In this document: in pieces, positions 1-8,635 of the stretch | How the letters are laid out: each line of letters begins with the position of its first letter | Numbering within the stretch: the stretch's first letter is position 1 | Assembly: GCA_008933765.1 (NCBI GenBank) | Contig: WBUK01000002.1 | Coordinates: forward strand, 62,001-126,000 | Source of the DNA: Ignavibacteriaceae bacterium | GTDB taxonomy: Bacteria > Bacteroidota > Ignavibacteria > Ignavibacteriales > Ignavibacteriaceae | Direction: 5' to 3' | DNA: 64,000 bases | Program-made: the position numbers and the translations under genes | The notes under the pieces: generated by a model | Told to the model about the DNA's origin: nothing | Database searches by the model: none | Seen by the model: only the letters and a program-made list of their open reading frames with translations

Positions 1-1
1 T

Positions 2-1570
2 GCTTTTTACTCTTCCAAAGCGGTGGGTGAAACGGGTTTCGAATACAGTGCGCCTCTTCAAACCGGCAAAGCTAATTATGTGAAAACATTCGGCACCACA
101 AGAAACCGCTGGGGCGATTATATGGGCATTTGGTTAGACCCACGGACGGAGACTGAATTTGTGCTTTTTACTGAATATGCTTCAGCATTAAACACATGGA
201 GTACATGGGCAGGTATTCTTAGAGTTGAACCGTACGACGGAACTGTTGCCTTTATTGATAAAACCGCACTGAATTTTGGTGAGGTCGAAAGGCAAACAAC
301 AAGTCATACGGAAACTTTCACAATAACCAGCTTTGGAACCGATCCGTTGGTTATCACCGATATGCACTTCAATACGAACAACTTTAGAATCAATACGACG
401 ATTTCGTATCCCTTCACTCTGGACCCGAACAGAGCGATGGATATTGAACTGACTGCTGTTCCTGAAGATTTGGGAGTAATCAGTGATACCTTAGTGGTTG
501 TTTCAAACAATAACGAAGTGCTTCAGGTACCTCTTACCTTAACCGGTTACGATATCATTCCTACGGAAGAAAAAGCAATGTTTGCTCTTTCCGGTGGTAA
601 TGCTGATAATAAATTGTTCTATCTCCGAACAGGAAATGGCGTGCCCACAGAAATAGGGGCAACAAACATTAACTCTATGCTTAGCATTGCAGTTAACCCT
701 AAAACAAAAGTAATTTACGGGTTAAGAAACGCAAATCCGATGGAAATAGTAAGAGTTAATTCGAGCGGAGGAGATGCGCACACGCTCTTCAAAGCTTCGG
801 TAACTGAGTTGACTTCAATTGCTTTTGATACTTCAGGAAACCTGTATGCTTCAGCAAAAAATGGTAAAATTTTTGCTGTTAGTTTAACAGACTCATCCAT
901 GGTTGAAAAAGTTACTTCCCAGGCAGCAACTCAATCGATTGCGTTTCACCCGCAAACGAATGAGCTTTACGCATCGCTGTTCAGAGCTATTGGTTCGCCT
1001 AAAGATGTAATTTTTAAGATTAATCTTACCAACGGCGATACCACAAAATTGGGTCAAACCGGTTTCGGAGTTGTTACAACTGATTTAGAGTTCGACGATC
1101 AGGGTATATTATATGGTTTGAAAGCTGCTACAAATCAACCGGCAGATTTGGTTACTTTAAACCTGAATACAGGTGCCGGTACAGTTGTTGGTTCAACAGG
1201 AGTTGTAGGTATGGTTTCTCTGTCGTTTAACTATAACGGAACTGTTACCGATGTTAAAACTCCGACAACGCTTCCCGTTGCGTTTTCATTAGGGCAGAAT
1301 TACCCGAATCCTTTCAACCCAATCACAAAGATTGACTACAGCCTGCCTCAAGCGGCGAATGTGAAAATCACAGTTTACAACCTGCTTGGCGAAGTGGTTA
1401 AAGTCCTTTTTGATGGTTTTAACGAAGCGGGTACATATTCCACTTATTGGAATGCGGATGATGCCGGCGGTCAGAAACTCACCAGCGGAATTTATTTCTA
1501 TGAACTGAAAGCGACTACTTTGAGTGAGCAGCATTTCAGCGATATTAAGAAAATGATACTGCTTAAATGA
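2..1570 (+). CDS. Secreted beta-propeller protein with type IX sorting domain (5' partial)
   Basis: The frame is open back to the left edge, so the true start lies outside the window. The visible part holds an Ig-like domain of the ASH/choice-of-anchor-D kind (about nt 240-560, protein pattern LNFGEV...TSHTETFTITS). It is followed by repeats of a bacterial beta-propeller (about nt 570-1240, repeated SIAF/LYA/GxLYG strands). The last 85 residues are a classic type IX secretion type A sorting domain, with QNYPNPFNPITKIDYSLP, LLGEVV, SGIYFYEL and a terminal KKMILLK. From family knowledge it is exported by Sec, then by the type IX machinery to the cell surface. Substrate or partner cannot be told. 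A strong terminator follows directly. Confidence 0.85.
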   Translation, partial: AFYSSKAVGETGFEYSAPLQTGKANYVKTFGTTRNRWGDYMGIWLDPRTETEFVLFTEYASALNTWSTWAGILRVEPYDGTVAFIDKTALNFGEVERQTTSHTETFTITSFGTDPLVITDMHFNTNNFRINTTISYPFTLDPNRAMDIELTAVPEDLGVISDTLVVVSNNNEVLQVPLTLTGYDIIPTEEKAMFALSGGNADNKLFYLRTGNGVPTEIGATNINSMLSIAVNPKTKVIYGLRNANPMEIVRVNSSGGDAHTLFKASVTELTSIAFDTSGNLYASAKNGKIFAVSLTDSSMVEKVTSQAATQSIAFHPQTNELYASLFRAIGSPKDVIFKINLTNGDTTKLGQTGFGVVTTDLEFDDQGILYGLKAATNQPADLVTLNLNTGAGTVVGSTGVVGMVSLSFNYNGTVTDVKTPTTLPVAFSLGQNYPNPFNPITKIDYSLPQAANVKITVYNLLGEVVKVLFDGFNEAGTYSTYWNADDAGGQKLTSGIYFYELKATTLSEQHFSDIKKMILLK

Positions 1571-1584
1571 TATAACCCGTTTTT

Positions 1585-1620
1585 AAGCCCGTGAAATCAT
1601 CTTTCACGGGCTTTTTTTTT
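1585..1620 (+). terminator. Rho-independent terminator
   Basis: Perfect 12-bp stem AAGCCCGTGAAA / TTTCACGGGCTT with loop TCATC, running into nine T. It lies 15 bp after the stop of the type IX cargo gene. Confidence 0.9.
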
Positions 1621-1744
1621 GTGTATTCTTGATTATTATCTGCTGAAATTTCAAATAAAAATGTTATATTTAGTTTTTAAACAAGATATTTAATGAACAC
1701 GAAATAAATTTTAACCGACAATTTAATTTACTATTTGGCATTTT

Positions 1745-2836
1745 ATGATTTTAGAAACTTTAAAAGGAGACGACAGCGATATCCTGATTTATTCGGAGAA
1801 TCGTTTTAGTTTTGAGAATAATTTTAGAATGATCCGCAGAAATATCGGGTTGAATAATCCGATACGCCTGCATTATAACGAAGTTTGCTCTTATGTGAAC
1901 GATTCACAACCTAAGACTTTGGTTGCTTACAGATTGTTGACTAATTTGGACAATTTTGATATTAACTATGTGAAGTATGGGCAGCAAATTGTGATCGACT
2001 CTGTAAGAGAGGTGATTTATTTCGACCCAATTTTTTGCATTAAAGAGATGGAAGATAACGGATTCCTGAATGATGACCCCGATCTTCGTTTTAGAATACA
2101 GCAAGTGGGACTTAGATGGAAAAGAGAATTTGACGGGCTTTCTGAATTTGAAGAGTCTTATTCGTTTGATCTGGAAGCTACTGAGATTCAGAATCAGAAC
2201 GATCGTTCGCTCGCTGAATTACTGTGTGCTTTCGATGAAATCAACTTCGACCAAGTGGTTGATTTGGCAACTAATGAGACTATTCATTCACCTTATGTTG
2301 ATAATTCAAATCATTCTTCGAGAGCGAGAACATCATCAGCAGAATCAAAGTTTAAACCTTTAAGTTCTGATGATCTTGGCTTCAAAAAGAGAAGCACCGA
2401 TGGAGCTCAAACGACCGGTGCTTCCTCTAAACCGGGGCGCATTACGGGCTTGTTTGAAGAGGATTCTATGTATGATCCTGTTCAGGCAAGCAGACGCGTG
2501 AATATGTTTGAAGCCGGAAACAAAACGGCTGAGAATAAACCGGGGAGTTTTGCCTCCGACTCCGATCAAAAAAATGCGAGATTTGCAGTTTTAGGTACCG
2601 GAAGGCAAAAATCGGTGTACAGAACCACTCAGGTGCTTGGGCGTTCGCAACAAAGCAGTGAAGCCGGGAAGGGTAGCCGTTCACTATTCTCTGCATTTCT
2701 GGAAAAGAAAAGGGCAGAAATCATCTCGCACCCTGAGTCAGATGCCGAAATTCGGGATGATATTAACAGCTCAATGAGAGAATTTGCAAACAACAGGGAA
2801 AATCGCTTTGTCGTTTTGAAATTGAAGAAGAAATAA
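1745..2836 (+). CDS. Unrecognised 363-residue protein with disordered C-terminal half
   Basis: I do not recognise this family. Residues 1-150 look folded and acidic, with mixed alpha/beta character. Residues 190-340 are Ser/Arg/Lys/Gly-rich and probably disordered (many SS, RR and KS steps). The last residues are basic (VVLKLKKK). There is no signal peptide and no membrane segment. No Shine-Dalgarno sequence is visible before the ATG, which is common in this group. It is monocistronic, between two terminators. A role as an adaptor or nucleic-acid-associated protein is possible but is only a guess from the basic tail. Confidence 0.6.
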   Translation: MILETLKGDDSDILIYSENRFSFENNFRMIRRNIGLNNPIRLHYNEVCSYVNDSQPKTLVAYRLLTNLDNFDINYVKYGQQIVIDSVREVIYFDPIFCIKEMEDNGFLNDDPDLRFRIQQVGLRWKREFDGLSEFEESYSFDLEATEIQNQNDRSLAELLCAFDEINFDQVVDLATNETIHSPYVDNSNHSSRARTSSAESKFKPLSSDDLGFKKRSTDGAQTTGASSKPGRITGLFEEDSMYDPVQASRRVNMFEAGNKTAENKPGSFASDSDQKNARFAVLGTGRQKSVYRTTQVLGRSQQSSEAGKGSRSLFSAFLEKKRAEIISHPESDAEIRDDINSSMREFANNRENRFVVLKLKKK

Positions 2837-2863
2837 ATCTGAATAGATTAATTGAGAAAAAGG

Positions 2864-2897
2864 CTGTCCGAAAGTTTATTTCGGGCAGTTTTTTTTT
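2864..2897 (+). terminator. Rho-independent terminator
   Basis: Stem CTGTCCGAAA / TTTCGGGCAG (one G-T pair), loop GTTTA, then nine T. It lies 27 bp after the stop of the 363-residue protein gene. Confidence 0.88.
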
Positions 2898-3028
2898 GTT
2901 GTATATTTTGGTTATCAACTCCCCGGCGTTGGTAAGGATATTAATAATTGGTAAACATTGCTGTAGAGCGCGAGGGAATAGTTCCCGCCAATCTTTGGGC
3001 GGTAATAATGAATGTAACTATCTACCTG

Positions 3029-4537
3029 TCAAATTCTATCTTCAGGATCTTCAGGTTCTTCTCCTCTTACATCGTTGATGTTGAAAATGGATGAAAACAT
3101 ATCCTTAAATTCAAATTTATCGGAAAGGCTAAATTTGCTCAGGAGCGAAAACTCGCTCATACCGTGAAGCAGAAACTCAGCAAACAGAAATTGCTCTTCT
3201 TTACCGATGCCGGCAACATATTTTTTAACTATATTTAACAGACCGGGAACTTCTTTTAACAATTTTTGAAAATCTGCCTCTTTCAGATTGTTTTTAACAT
3301 CTAAAGTATTTCCTTTTGCGAACCAATCAAGAACCTCGGAATAAACCAATTTACCTGTATCTTTTTTCCCTTTTTTCTCCGGTGAGGGGAAGTATCGCAA
3401 GAATATAGTACGAATAGCTTTAGAAATCAACAGATGCGCTACAGTGGATGAGCCTTCCTGTTCGCCCTCATAAACCAGCTCAATTTTCCCGGTTATGGAT
3501 GGAATCACGCCGTACAAATCACCAATTCGTGCATTAACTTTCACTTCTCTGTTGGAAAGCGCCCTTAACTCGGCGGTGCTGAACAGATTTTCGTACCCTG
3601 AAATGGTTAATCGAGCGGAAACACCGCTTTTTTCATCAATATAATCACTTTTTCTCGCTTCAAAAGCAATTTGTTCAATCAAATCTTCAAGAAGTGGCGA
3701 GCAACTTACTGCTAACTTTTGCTCTTCGTGCACACGGGCTTCCTGTTGCGTAATTGCTTTTGCAACGGAAAGCTCTTTCGGATAATGAGTTAAGATTTGG
3801 CTGTCTATTCTGTCTTTTAACGGCGTTACGATAGAACCGCGATTTGTATAATCTTCAGGATTAGCTGTGAATACAAATTGAATGTCAAGCGGGAGCTTCA
3901 TTTTGAACCCGCGAATTTGAATATCTTCTTCCTGCAATATGTTGAAGAGGGCAACCTGAATTCGTGCCTGAAGATCGGGTAGCTCATTTATCACAAAGAT
4001 CGACCTGTGGGAACGGGGGATTAGACCGTAGTGAATAACTCTTTCATCAGAATAAGGGAGCTTCAATGCAGCTGCTTTTATAGGATCAACATCGCCAATA
4101 AGATCGGCAACCGACACATCCGGTGTTGCCAATTTCTCAGTATATCTTTCCTCCCGGTGAACCCATGTAATTTCAGTATCTTCACCATAAGTTAGAATTT
4201 GCGCACGGGCAAAAACAGAAACCGGATTAAATGGGTCATCCATCAACTCACTTCCGGCAACAACAGGGATGTATTCATCGAGTAAGTTAACTAAAGTTCT
4301 TGCGATTCGTGTTTTTGCCTGACCGCGCAAACCCAACAGCAATATATTGTGTCTGGATAAAATAGCCGTTTTCAGATCGGGGATAACTGTATCGGAGTAG
4401 CCATGAATACCCGGAAATGCCTCCTTACCCGATTTAAGAAAAGAGATCAGGTTTTCTCTCAGTTCATTTTTAATAGATTTTGGTTTATACCCGTGTGCCT
4501 TAAGCTCACCAATGGTTCTAATTTCTTGTAATTTCAT
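3029..4537 (-). CDS. MoxR/ChlI-type AAA+ ATPase
   Basis: This is a 502-residue AAA+ protein of the Mg-chelatase subunit I/MoxR group. Walker A is GLRGQAKT (residues 69-76). The Walker B region is FVINELPDL (about 181-189). Further conserved parts are the sensor segment FTANPEDYTNRG and the arginine-containing TPLKDRID. The C-terminal third is a helical lid extension. Such ATPases remodel or insert metal or cofactors into targets together with a VWA partner, and the partner gene lies immediately upstream on the same strand (4905-6002). The two genes are separated by an unusual 367-bp spacer with a repeat array. No signal peptide, so cytoplasmic. The client is unknown. Confidence 0.85.
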   Translation of the reverse strand: MKLQEIRTIGELKAHGYKPKSIKNELRENLISFLKSGKEAFPGIHGYSDTVIPDLKTAILSRHNILLLGLRGQAKTRIARTLVNLLDEYIPVVAGSELMDDPFNPVSVFARAQILTYGEDTEITWVHREERYTEKLATPDVSVADLIGDVDPIKAAALKLPYSDERVIHYGLIPRSHRSIFVINELPDLQARIQVALFNILQEEDIQIRGFKMKLPLDIQFVFTANPEDYTNRGSIVTPLKDRIDSQILTHYPKELSVAKAITQQEARVHEEQKLAVSCSPLLEDLIEQIAFEARKSDYIDEKSGVSARLTISGYENLFSTAELRALSNREVKVNARIGDLYGVIPSITGKIELVYEGEQEGSSTVAHLLISKAIRTIFLRYFPSPEKKGKKDTGKLVYSEVLDWFAKGNTLDVKNNLKEADFQKLLKEVPGLLNIVKKYVAGIGKEEQFLFAEFLLHGMSEFSLLSKFSLSDKFEFKDMFSSIFNINDVRGEEPEDPEDRI

Positions 4538-4686
4538 TCTGTAAATTGCATTGTTCTTAATTATAATTTCTATGTACTGTTTTTGACCTTACACTAATAT
4601 AGAAAAATTAAAGGGCTTAAAGTTACTCATGTATTGCAAACCATACTGAATAGGCAAAGCAGAGCAAATAATATTACACCTATCTA

Positions 4687-4826
4687 TCTTAGTGCTAAAA
4701 CATCTGTCTTGGTGCCAACTTAGCGCCATTAATTTTATCTTAGTGCCGGAGAAAGTATCTTAGTGCCACCTTAGTGCTTTTATTGTTAACTTAATGCCGA
4801 AAAAAATTTATTGCTATCTAAGTGCC
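4687..4826. repeat. Eight phased copies of a TCTTAGTGCC-like decamer
   Basis: Copies of consensus TCTTAGTGCC start at 4687, 4707, 4718, 4738, 4758, 4769, 4789 and 4817. The steps are 20, 11, 20, 20, 11, 20 and 28 bp, so a 51-bp super-unit (20+11+20) occurs twice. The two most exact copies start at 4738 and 4758. The array fills the centre of the 367-bp gap 4538-4904 between the VWA gene and the AAA+ gene. The rest of this gap is AT-rich with no credible gene. Confidence 0.8.
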
Positions 4827-4904
4827 GACACTTCCCAATTTGATTCTATCAAACCGAATAAAATCTGCCGGGTGCAGCCTAATCTCCATCTAAATGCAGT
4901 CGAT

Positions 4905-6002
4905 TTATCTTACTCTTTTGCGCCTGTTTTTAATAAAGTCTTCAAAAACATATTGCCCTAAGCCCTGCAGATCGCTGTAGAAGGCTCTTCCGTTATTCAC
5001 TTCGGTAAATTCACGCACGAAGCGTTGCAGATATGGGTCGGATGCAATCATAAAAGTAGTAATCGGTATTCCTTTTTTTCTTGCTATTGCAGCCTGGTCA
5101 AGAGTTTTGTTAACAATTTTACGATCGAACCCATACGCATTTTTATAATACCTCATACCGATTTTCAGGCAGGTTGGTTTTCCGTCGGTTATCAAAAAAA
5201 TTTGTTTATTAATTGTTTTTCTGCGTTTTAGAGTTTCCATAGCCAATTCTAAACCTGCAACAGTATTCGTGTGGTAAGGACCAACCTGAAGGTAGGGAAG
5301 GTCCCTGATCTGCACCGGATGAGCGTCGTCTCCGAAAACAATAATATCGAGAGTGTCTTTTGGGTATTTCCGTGTAATCAATTCAGCCAGTGCCATTGCC
5401 ACTTTTTTAGCCGGTGTTATGCGGTCTTCTCCGTACAAAATCATCGAATGAGATATGTCAATCATTAAAACGGTGGAAGTAGCGGCTTTAAAATCTTTTT
5501 CCTGAATTTCGAGGTCGCCCTCTGTTAGTCTGAAGTCATCTAATCCATGGTTAATTTGCGCGTTTTTCAACGACTCCGTCAGATCAATTTTATCAAGCGT
5601 ATCTCCAAATTGAAATTCTCTTCTTTCAGCAGTTAGTTCATCCCCAAAACCTGTGAAAGGTGTTCTGTGGTTGCCAAGATTGCCCCGTTTCAGCTTACCG
5701 AAGATTTCCTCTAAAGCTTGTTTTCTGATGGTTTTCTCAGATTTTGCAGTTGGGTGTAAGGCACCGGTTGCACGATCTTCGTTTATATATCCCAACTTTT
5801 TCAGGTCATCAATAAAGTCACCAACACCGTATTCAGGCGAGGTTAGGTTGTAGTTTCTGTCAATTTGGTTCAACCACTCGAGTGCTTGCGCCACATCTCC
5901 GGATGAAATAGTGAGCAACTGCAGAAAGATATTCAATAATTCGTCAAACTGCGCATCCTTCAAAAGAGGCGGAACATATTTAGTAAACTTAAAACCGTTC
6001 AT
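4905..6002 (-). CDS. VWA-domain protein, partner of the MoxR-type ATPase
   Basis: This 365-residue protein has a helical N-terminal half and a von Willebrand A domain from about residue 174. The MIDAS motif DISHS is at residues 182-186, and a conserved ITDGKPT segment lies near residue 275. Its domain plan matches ChlD/CoxE-like VWA partners of MoxR ATPases: no signal peptide, and a metal-ion-dependent adhesion site on the VWA domain. It precedes the AAA+ gene on the same strand. By analogy it would bind the ATPase ring and a substrate protein. A start without Shine-Dalgarno sequence is used (GAATTATG). Confidence 0.85.
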   Translation of the reverse strand: MNGFKFTKYVPPLLKDAQFDELLNIFLQLLTISSGDVAQALEWLNQIDRNYNLTSPEYGVGDFIDDLKKLGYINEDRATGALHPTAKSEKTIRKQALEEIFGKLKRGNLGNHRTPFTGFGDELTAERREFQFGDTLDKIDLTESLKNAQINHGLDDFRLTEGDLEIQEKDFKAATSTVLMIDISHSMILYGEDRITPAKKVAMALAELITRKYPKDTLDIIVFGDDAHPVQIRDLPYLQVGPYHTNTVAGLELAMETLKRRKTINKQIFLITDGKPTCLKIGMRYYKNAYGFDRKIVNKTLDQAAIARKKGIPITTFMIASDPYLQRFVREFTEVNNGRAFYSDLQGLGQYVFEDFIKNRRKRVR

Positions 6003-6050
6003 AATTCAAAAAACACAATCTGAGCGTCAAAGGTTCAGGCTTTAAAATGT

Positions 6051-6088
6051 AAAAAAAAGAGGCTACAGTTCTTTTTGCAGCCTCTTTT
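6051..6088 (-). terminator. Rho-independent terminator of the tig-clpP transcript
   Basis: Read on the minus strand: 13-bp stem AAAAGAGGCTGCA / TGTAGCCTCTTTT (one G-T pair), followed by a run of eight T. It lies about 45 bp past the clpP stop and before the VWA gene start. Confidence 0.88.
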
Positions 6089-6134
6089 GATGGTAAAAAT
6101 GTCAGAAATAATTTTTTTTGTAGTTTAAGGAAGC

Positions 6135-6746
6135 TTATTTCCTTGACTCAAACACCTTGTCAATAAGTTGATATTCAACTGCCTCTTCCGAAGTCATAAA
6201 ATAATCGCGATCGCAGTCTTTGGTAATCTGTTCAACTGATTTTTTCGTGTGTTTCGAAAGAATATCGTAGAGTGTATCTCTCGTTTTCATCATTTCTTTA
6301 GCCTGGATTTCAATATCGGAAGCCTGACCGGAAATGCCGCCTGCCCACGGCTGGTGAATCATAATCTTAGAGTGAGGCAGAGCTGACCGTTTTCCGTCTG
6401 TACCGCCTGCAAGAAGCACTGCGCCCATACTTGCAGCCAGCCCAACGCAGATAGTTGCCACATCCGGCTTAATAAAACGCATGGTATCGTAAATAGCCAA
6501 ACCTGCAGAAACACTTCCGCCCGGTGAATTGATGTAAAGATGAATGTCTTTTGTTGCATCTTCAGCCTCTAAAAAAATCAACTGTGCAATGGTTAAAGAG
6601 GCAACATGATCGTCGATTGCGGTTCCGAGAAAAATGATTCTTTCCCGCAAAAGGCGGGAGTAGATATCCATTCCTCTTTCACCGCGGCCCGTCTGTTCAA
6701 TAACATAGGGGATCAACTGGTTGTATATCTCAATTTTACTGCTCAT
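6135..6746 (-). CDS. clpP: ATP-dependent Clp protease proteolytic subunit ClpP
   Basis: 203 residues, standard ClpP length. The catalytic Ser lies in GLAASMGAV (Ser106) and the His in MIHQPWAG (His131). The acidic member is in the CDRDYF segment (about residues 178-181). YINSPGGSV is also conserved. ClpP forms the barrel protease that degrades proteins unfolded by ClpX/ClpA in the cytoplasm. It follows tig by 71 bp, the common tig-clpP order, and shares its terminator. clpX is not in this window on either side. Confidence 0.97.
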   Translation of the reverse strand: MSSKIEIYNQLIPYVIEQTGRGERGMDIYSRLLRERIIFLGTAIDDHVASLTIAQLIFLEAEDATKDIHLYINSPGGSVSAGLAIYDTMRFIKPDVATICVGLAASMGAVLLAGGTDGKRSALPHSKIMIHQPWAGGISGQASDIEIQAKEMMKTRDTLYDILSKHTKKSVEQITKDCDRDYFMTSEEAVEYQLIDKVFESRK

Positions 6747-6817
6747 AATCTAACTTTCAAATTTTCCTTATCTTTAATCATTAACTTTAATAACAAAGTC
6801 TCTGTAAAAACCGTTTC

Positions 6818-8251
6818 TTAATGTTCGTGCCCGTGATCATGCCCGTGTTCGTGATCATGGTCATGGTGATGGTGATGATGTTCATGGTCATGCCCGTGTT
6901 CGTGATCATGGTGGTGATGTTCATGGTCGTGATGTTCATGGTCATGCTCATGGTGGTGTTCATGTTCATCATCTAATTTATTAACATATTTCTGCCTGAA
7001 TTCCTCAGGGTCAATTTCTTTCCGTGGGTTTTTCTCTCTCAGGAAATCATCCAACAGACCGTAAACTAATTGATTTTTAACACTTTCGCCTTTGTAGTAG
7101 TCACGCAGAACATCTTCACCAATTTGATATTTTTCAATCTCTTTTTTCACCAACTGGTCTATATATTCATCGGTTACGCTCAGGTTCTCCAGTCTTATTA
7201 TATTCTCTTTAATCATCTGCCATTTTGCTTCTTTTTCAGCGTATGATTTATAAGTCTTTTTCAGATCGTCAGCTTTAGGAATTGGCTTTTTCTCTTTTTT
7301 CAACCTATCAGTTTCTTCTTTAACGAAATACTCAAGCACTCTTTCCACGAAAGTTTTAGGGATTTTAAAGTCATTCGCTTCTAAAATTATGCGTTCCAAC
7401 TGAGCTGAATAAGATTTATTCTGTAAATCTTCGTAATAGGCTTTATAATAATCAGAAATGCCGCCTTTTAACTCATCGAGTGTCTTATATTCTTTCGAAA
7501 TCTTTTGAACAAATTCATCGTTTAATTCAGGGTAGGTTTTTGACTTAAACCCTTTAATCATGATTTTGTAATTTGTTTTTTTGTAGCCTTCAACCAATTT
7601 ATCATTTTGGTAAAAATCAGAAGGCTCAATCAAATCACCCACTTTAAGTTCAGTAAAACGATCCGTAAACTCTTTACTTAAAAGGGGATAAGTAACATCT
7701 ATCTGATTGGGGGTTCCCATCTCTTTTTCAGCAACGGAATCGTAGATATCAATATCGATAACGGCAGTTTGCGGGTCTTCAATCTTTTCAATTTCGGTAA
7801 GTTCTGCGTTTGCATTTTTTAAGTTCTGAAGTTCTTCTTCCAGCATTGCATCTGTAAATTTATATCCCGGAACTTCAATCTCATTATCTTTGTAGCCGGC
7901 AACTTCAAACTCCGGAAACACTTCATAATTAACTTTAAAAGCAAGTTCTTCGCCCGGTTGGTAGTTCAGGTCAACCATTCCCGGGGTGTTCAAAGGTCTC
8001 AAATCCATTTCCCGGGCAATATTCCAAAATACTGTGTTCGCAACTCTGTCAGCTGCTTCGAACTCGAGAGAGTCACCGTATAGATTTTTGATTACATGTC
8101 GTGGGGCTTTACCTTTGCGAAAGCCGGGAACCGTAATTGTAGCTATTTTTTTTGTAACTTCAGCCTGTATAAGGGGTAAAACTTCTTCAGGGGTAAGTTT
8201 AACTTCTAATTGATGTTCAGCAGTTGATAATTGATTGATTCTCTTTTCCAA
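6818..8251 (-). CDS. tig: Trigger factor with a histidine-rich C-terminal tail
   Basis: Ribosome-associated chaperone of 477 residues. The ribosome-docking signature GFRKGKAP is near residue 45. A diverged PPIase-like middle segment (about 150-240) and the helical C-terminal chaperone arms follow. The last 51 residues (about 427-477) are nearly all His, Asp, Glu and Gly, with about 30 His, far beyond the end of ordinary trigger factors. The start is TTG, placed by GAGG five bases upstream. The gene begins only 25 bp after tRNA-Leu, so it may be expressed from the tRNA promoter. The tail resembles those of metal-handling proteins such as SlyD, which suggests Ni/Zn binding (inference). Confidence 0.93.
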   Translation of the reverse strand: MEKRINQLSTAEHQLEVKLTPEEVLPLIQAEVTKKIATITVPGFRKGKAPRHVIKNLYGDSLEFEAADRVANTVFWNIAREMDLRPLNTPGMVDLNYQPGEELAFKVNYEVFPEFEVAGYKDNEIEVPGYKFTDAMLEEELQNLKNANAELTEIEKIEDPQTAVIDIDIYDSVAEKEMGTPNQIDVTYPLLSKEFTDRFTELKVGDLIEPSDFYQNDKLVEGYKKTNYKIMIKGFKSKTYPELNDEFVQKISKEYKTLDELKGGISDYYKAYYEDLQNKSYSAQLERIILEANDFKIPKTFVERVLEYFVKEETDRLKKEKKPIPKADDLKKTYKSYAEKEAKWQMIKENIIRLENLSVTDEYIDQLVKKEIEKYQIGEDVLRDYYKGESVKNQLVYGLLDDFLREKNPRKEIDPEEFRQKYVNKLDDEHEHHHEHDHEHHDHEHHHHDHEHGHDHEHHHHHHDHDHEHGHDHGHEH

Positions 8252-8276
8252 TCCAACCTCAGTTTAAGAAATGAAG

Positions 8277-8358
8277 TGCGAGAAGGGGGACTCGAACCCC
8301 CACGGAAAAATCCACCAGATCCTAAGTCTGGCGCGTCTGCCAATTTCGCCACTCTCGC
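8277..8358 (-). tRNA. tRNA-Leu(TAG)
   Basis: Full cloverleaf on the minus strand. The acceptor is GCGAGAG / TTCTCGC (last pair G-T). The anticodon arm is CCAGA-CTTAGGA-TCTGG with anticodon TAG, there is a class II variable arm, and the T loop is TTCGAGT. CCA is not encoded. Confidence 0.95.
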
Positions 8359-8372
8359 TTTAATTTAGCCTG

Positions 8373-8403
8373 CAAATATACCAAAATATGAGGGAATAAC
8401 AAA
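8373..8403 (-). promoter_or_regulatory. Bacteroidetes-type promoter of tRNA-Leu(TAG) and possibly tig-clpP
   Basis: Minus strand: TTTG (8403-8400), a 19-bp spacer, then TATATTTG (8380-8373), ending 14 bp before the tRNA. This exactly fits the known -33 TTTG / -7 TAnnTTTG consensus of Bacteroidota primary sigma factors. Confidence 0.8.
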
Positions 8404-8635
8404 CAGAGGAGTAAAGATAAGGGTGGCATTCTGCTTTAATTTACAGAAATTAAAGAATGTAAATTTCAATGCAAAGTTCGCCGGTTAATCAAATAATCGG
8501 TGCAGCATTGTGGAATTTAAAAAATGTATGAAACTGTAAAAACCAATGAAAAGAAAGGAGGATTAAGCCGCACTATTCCCCGGGGTATCAGCACAAAATC
8601 AGGAATGTTAACATTTTCCTTTACCATTATACTTT

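Noticed and set aside
4687-4826. CRISPR-like array
   Set aside because: The repeats are only 10 bp and degenerate, with spacers of 1-18 bp. No cas genes are present.
3029-6002. Magnesium-chelatase (ChlI/ChlD) for chlorophyll synthesis
   Set aside because: No ChlH or other bacteriochlorophyll genes are nearby, and the pair fits the general MoxR-VWA group better.
6787-6972. Met/Thr/Asn-rich minus-strand ORF
   Set aside because: It is another frame of the repetitive histidine tail of trigger factor.
8434-8455. Hairpin CTTTAATTT-ACAG-AAATTAAAG as a terminator of the ion operon
   Set aside because: No T run on either strand and it lies about 180 bp past the last stop. Left unassigned.
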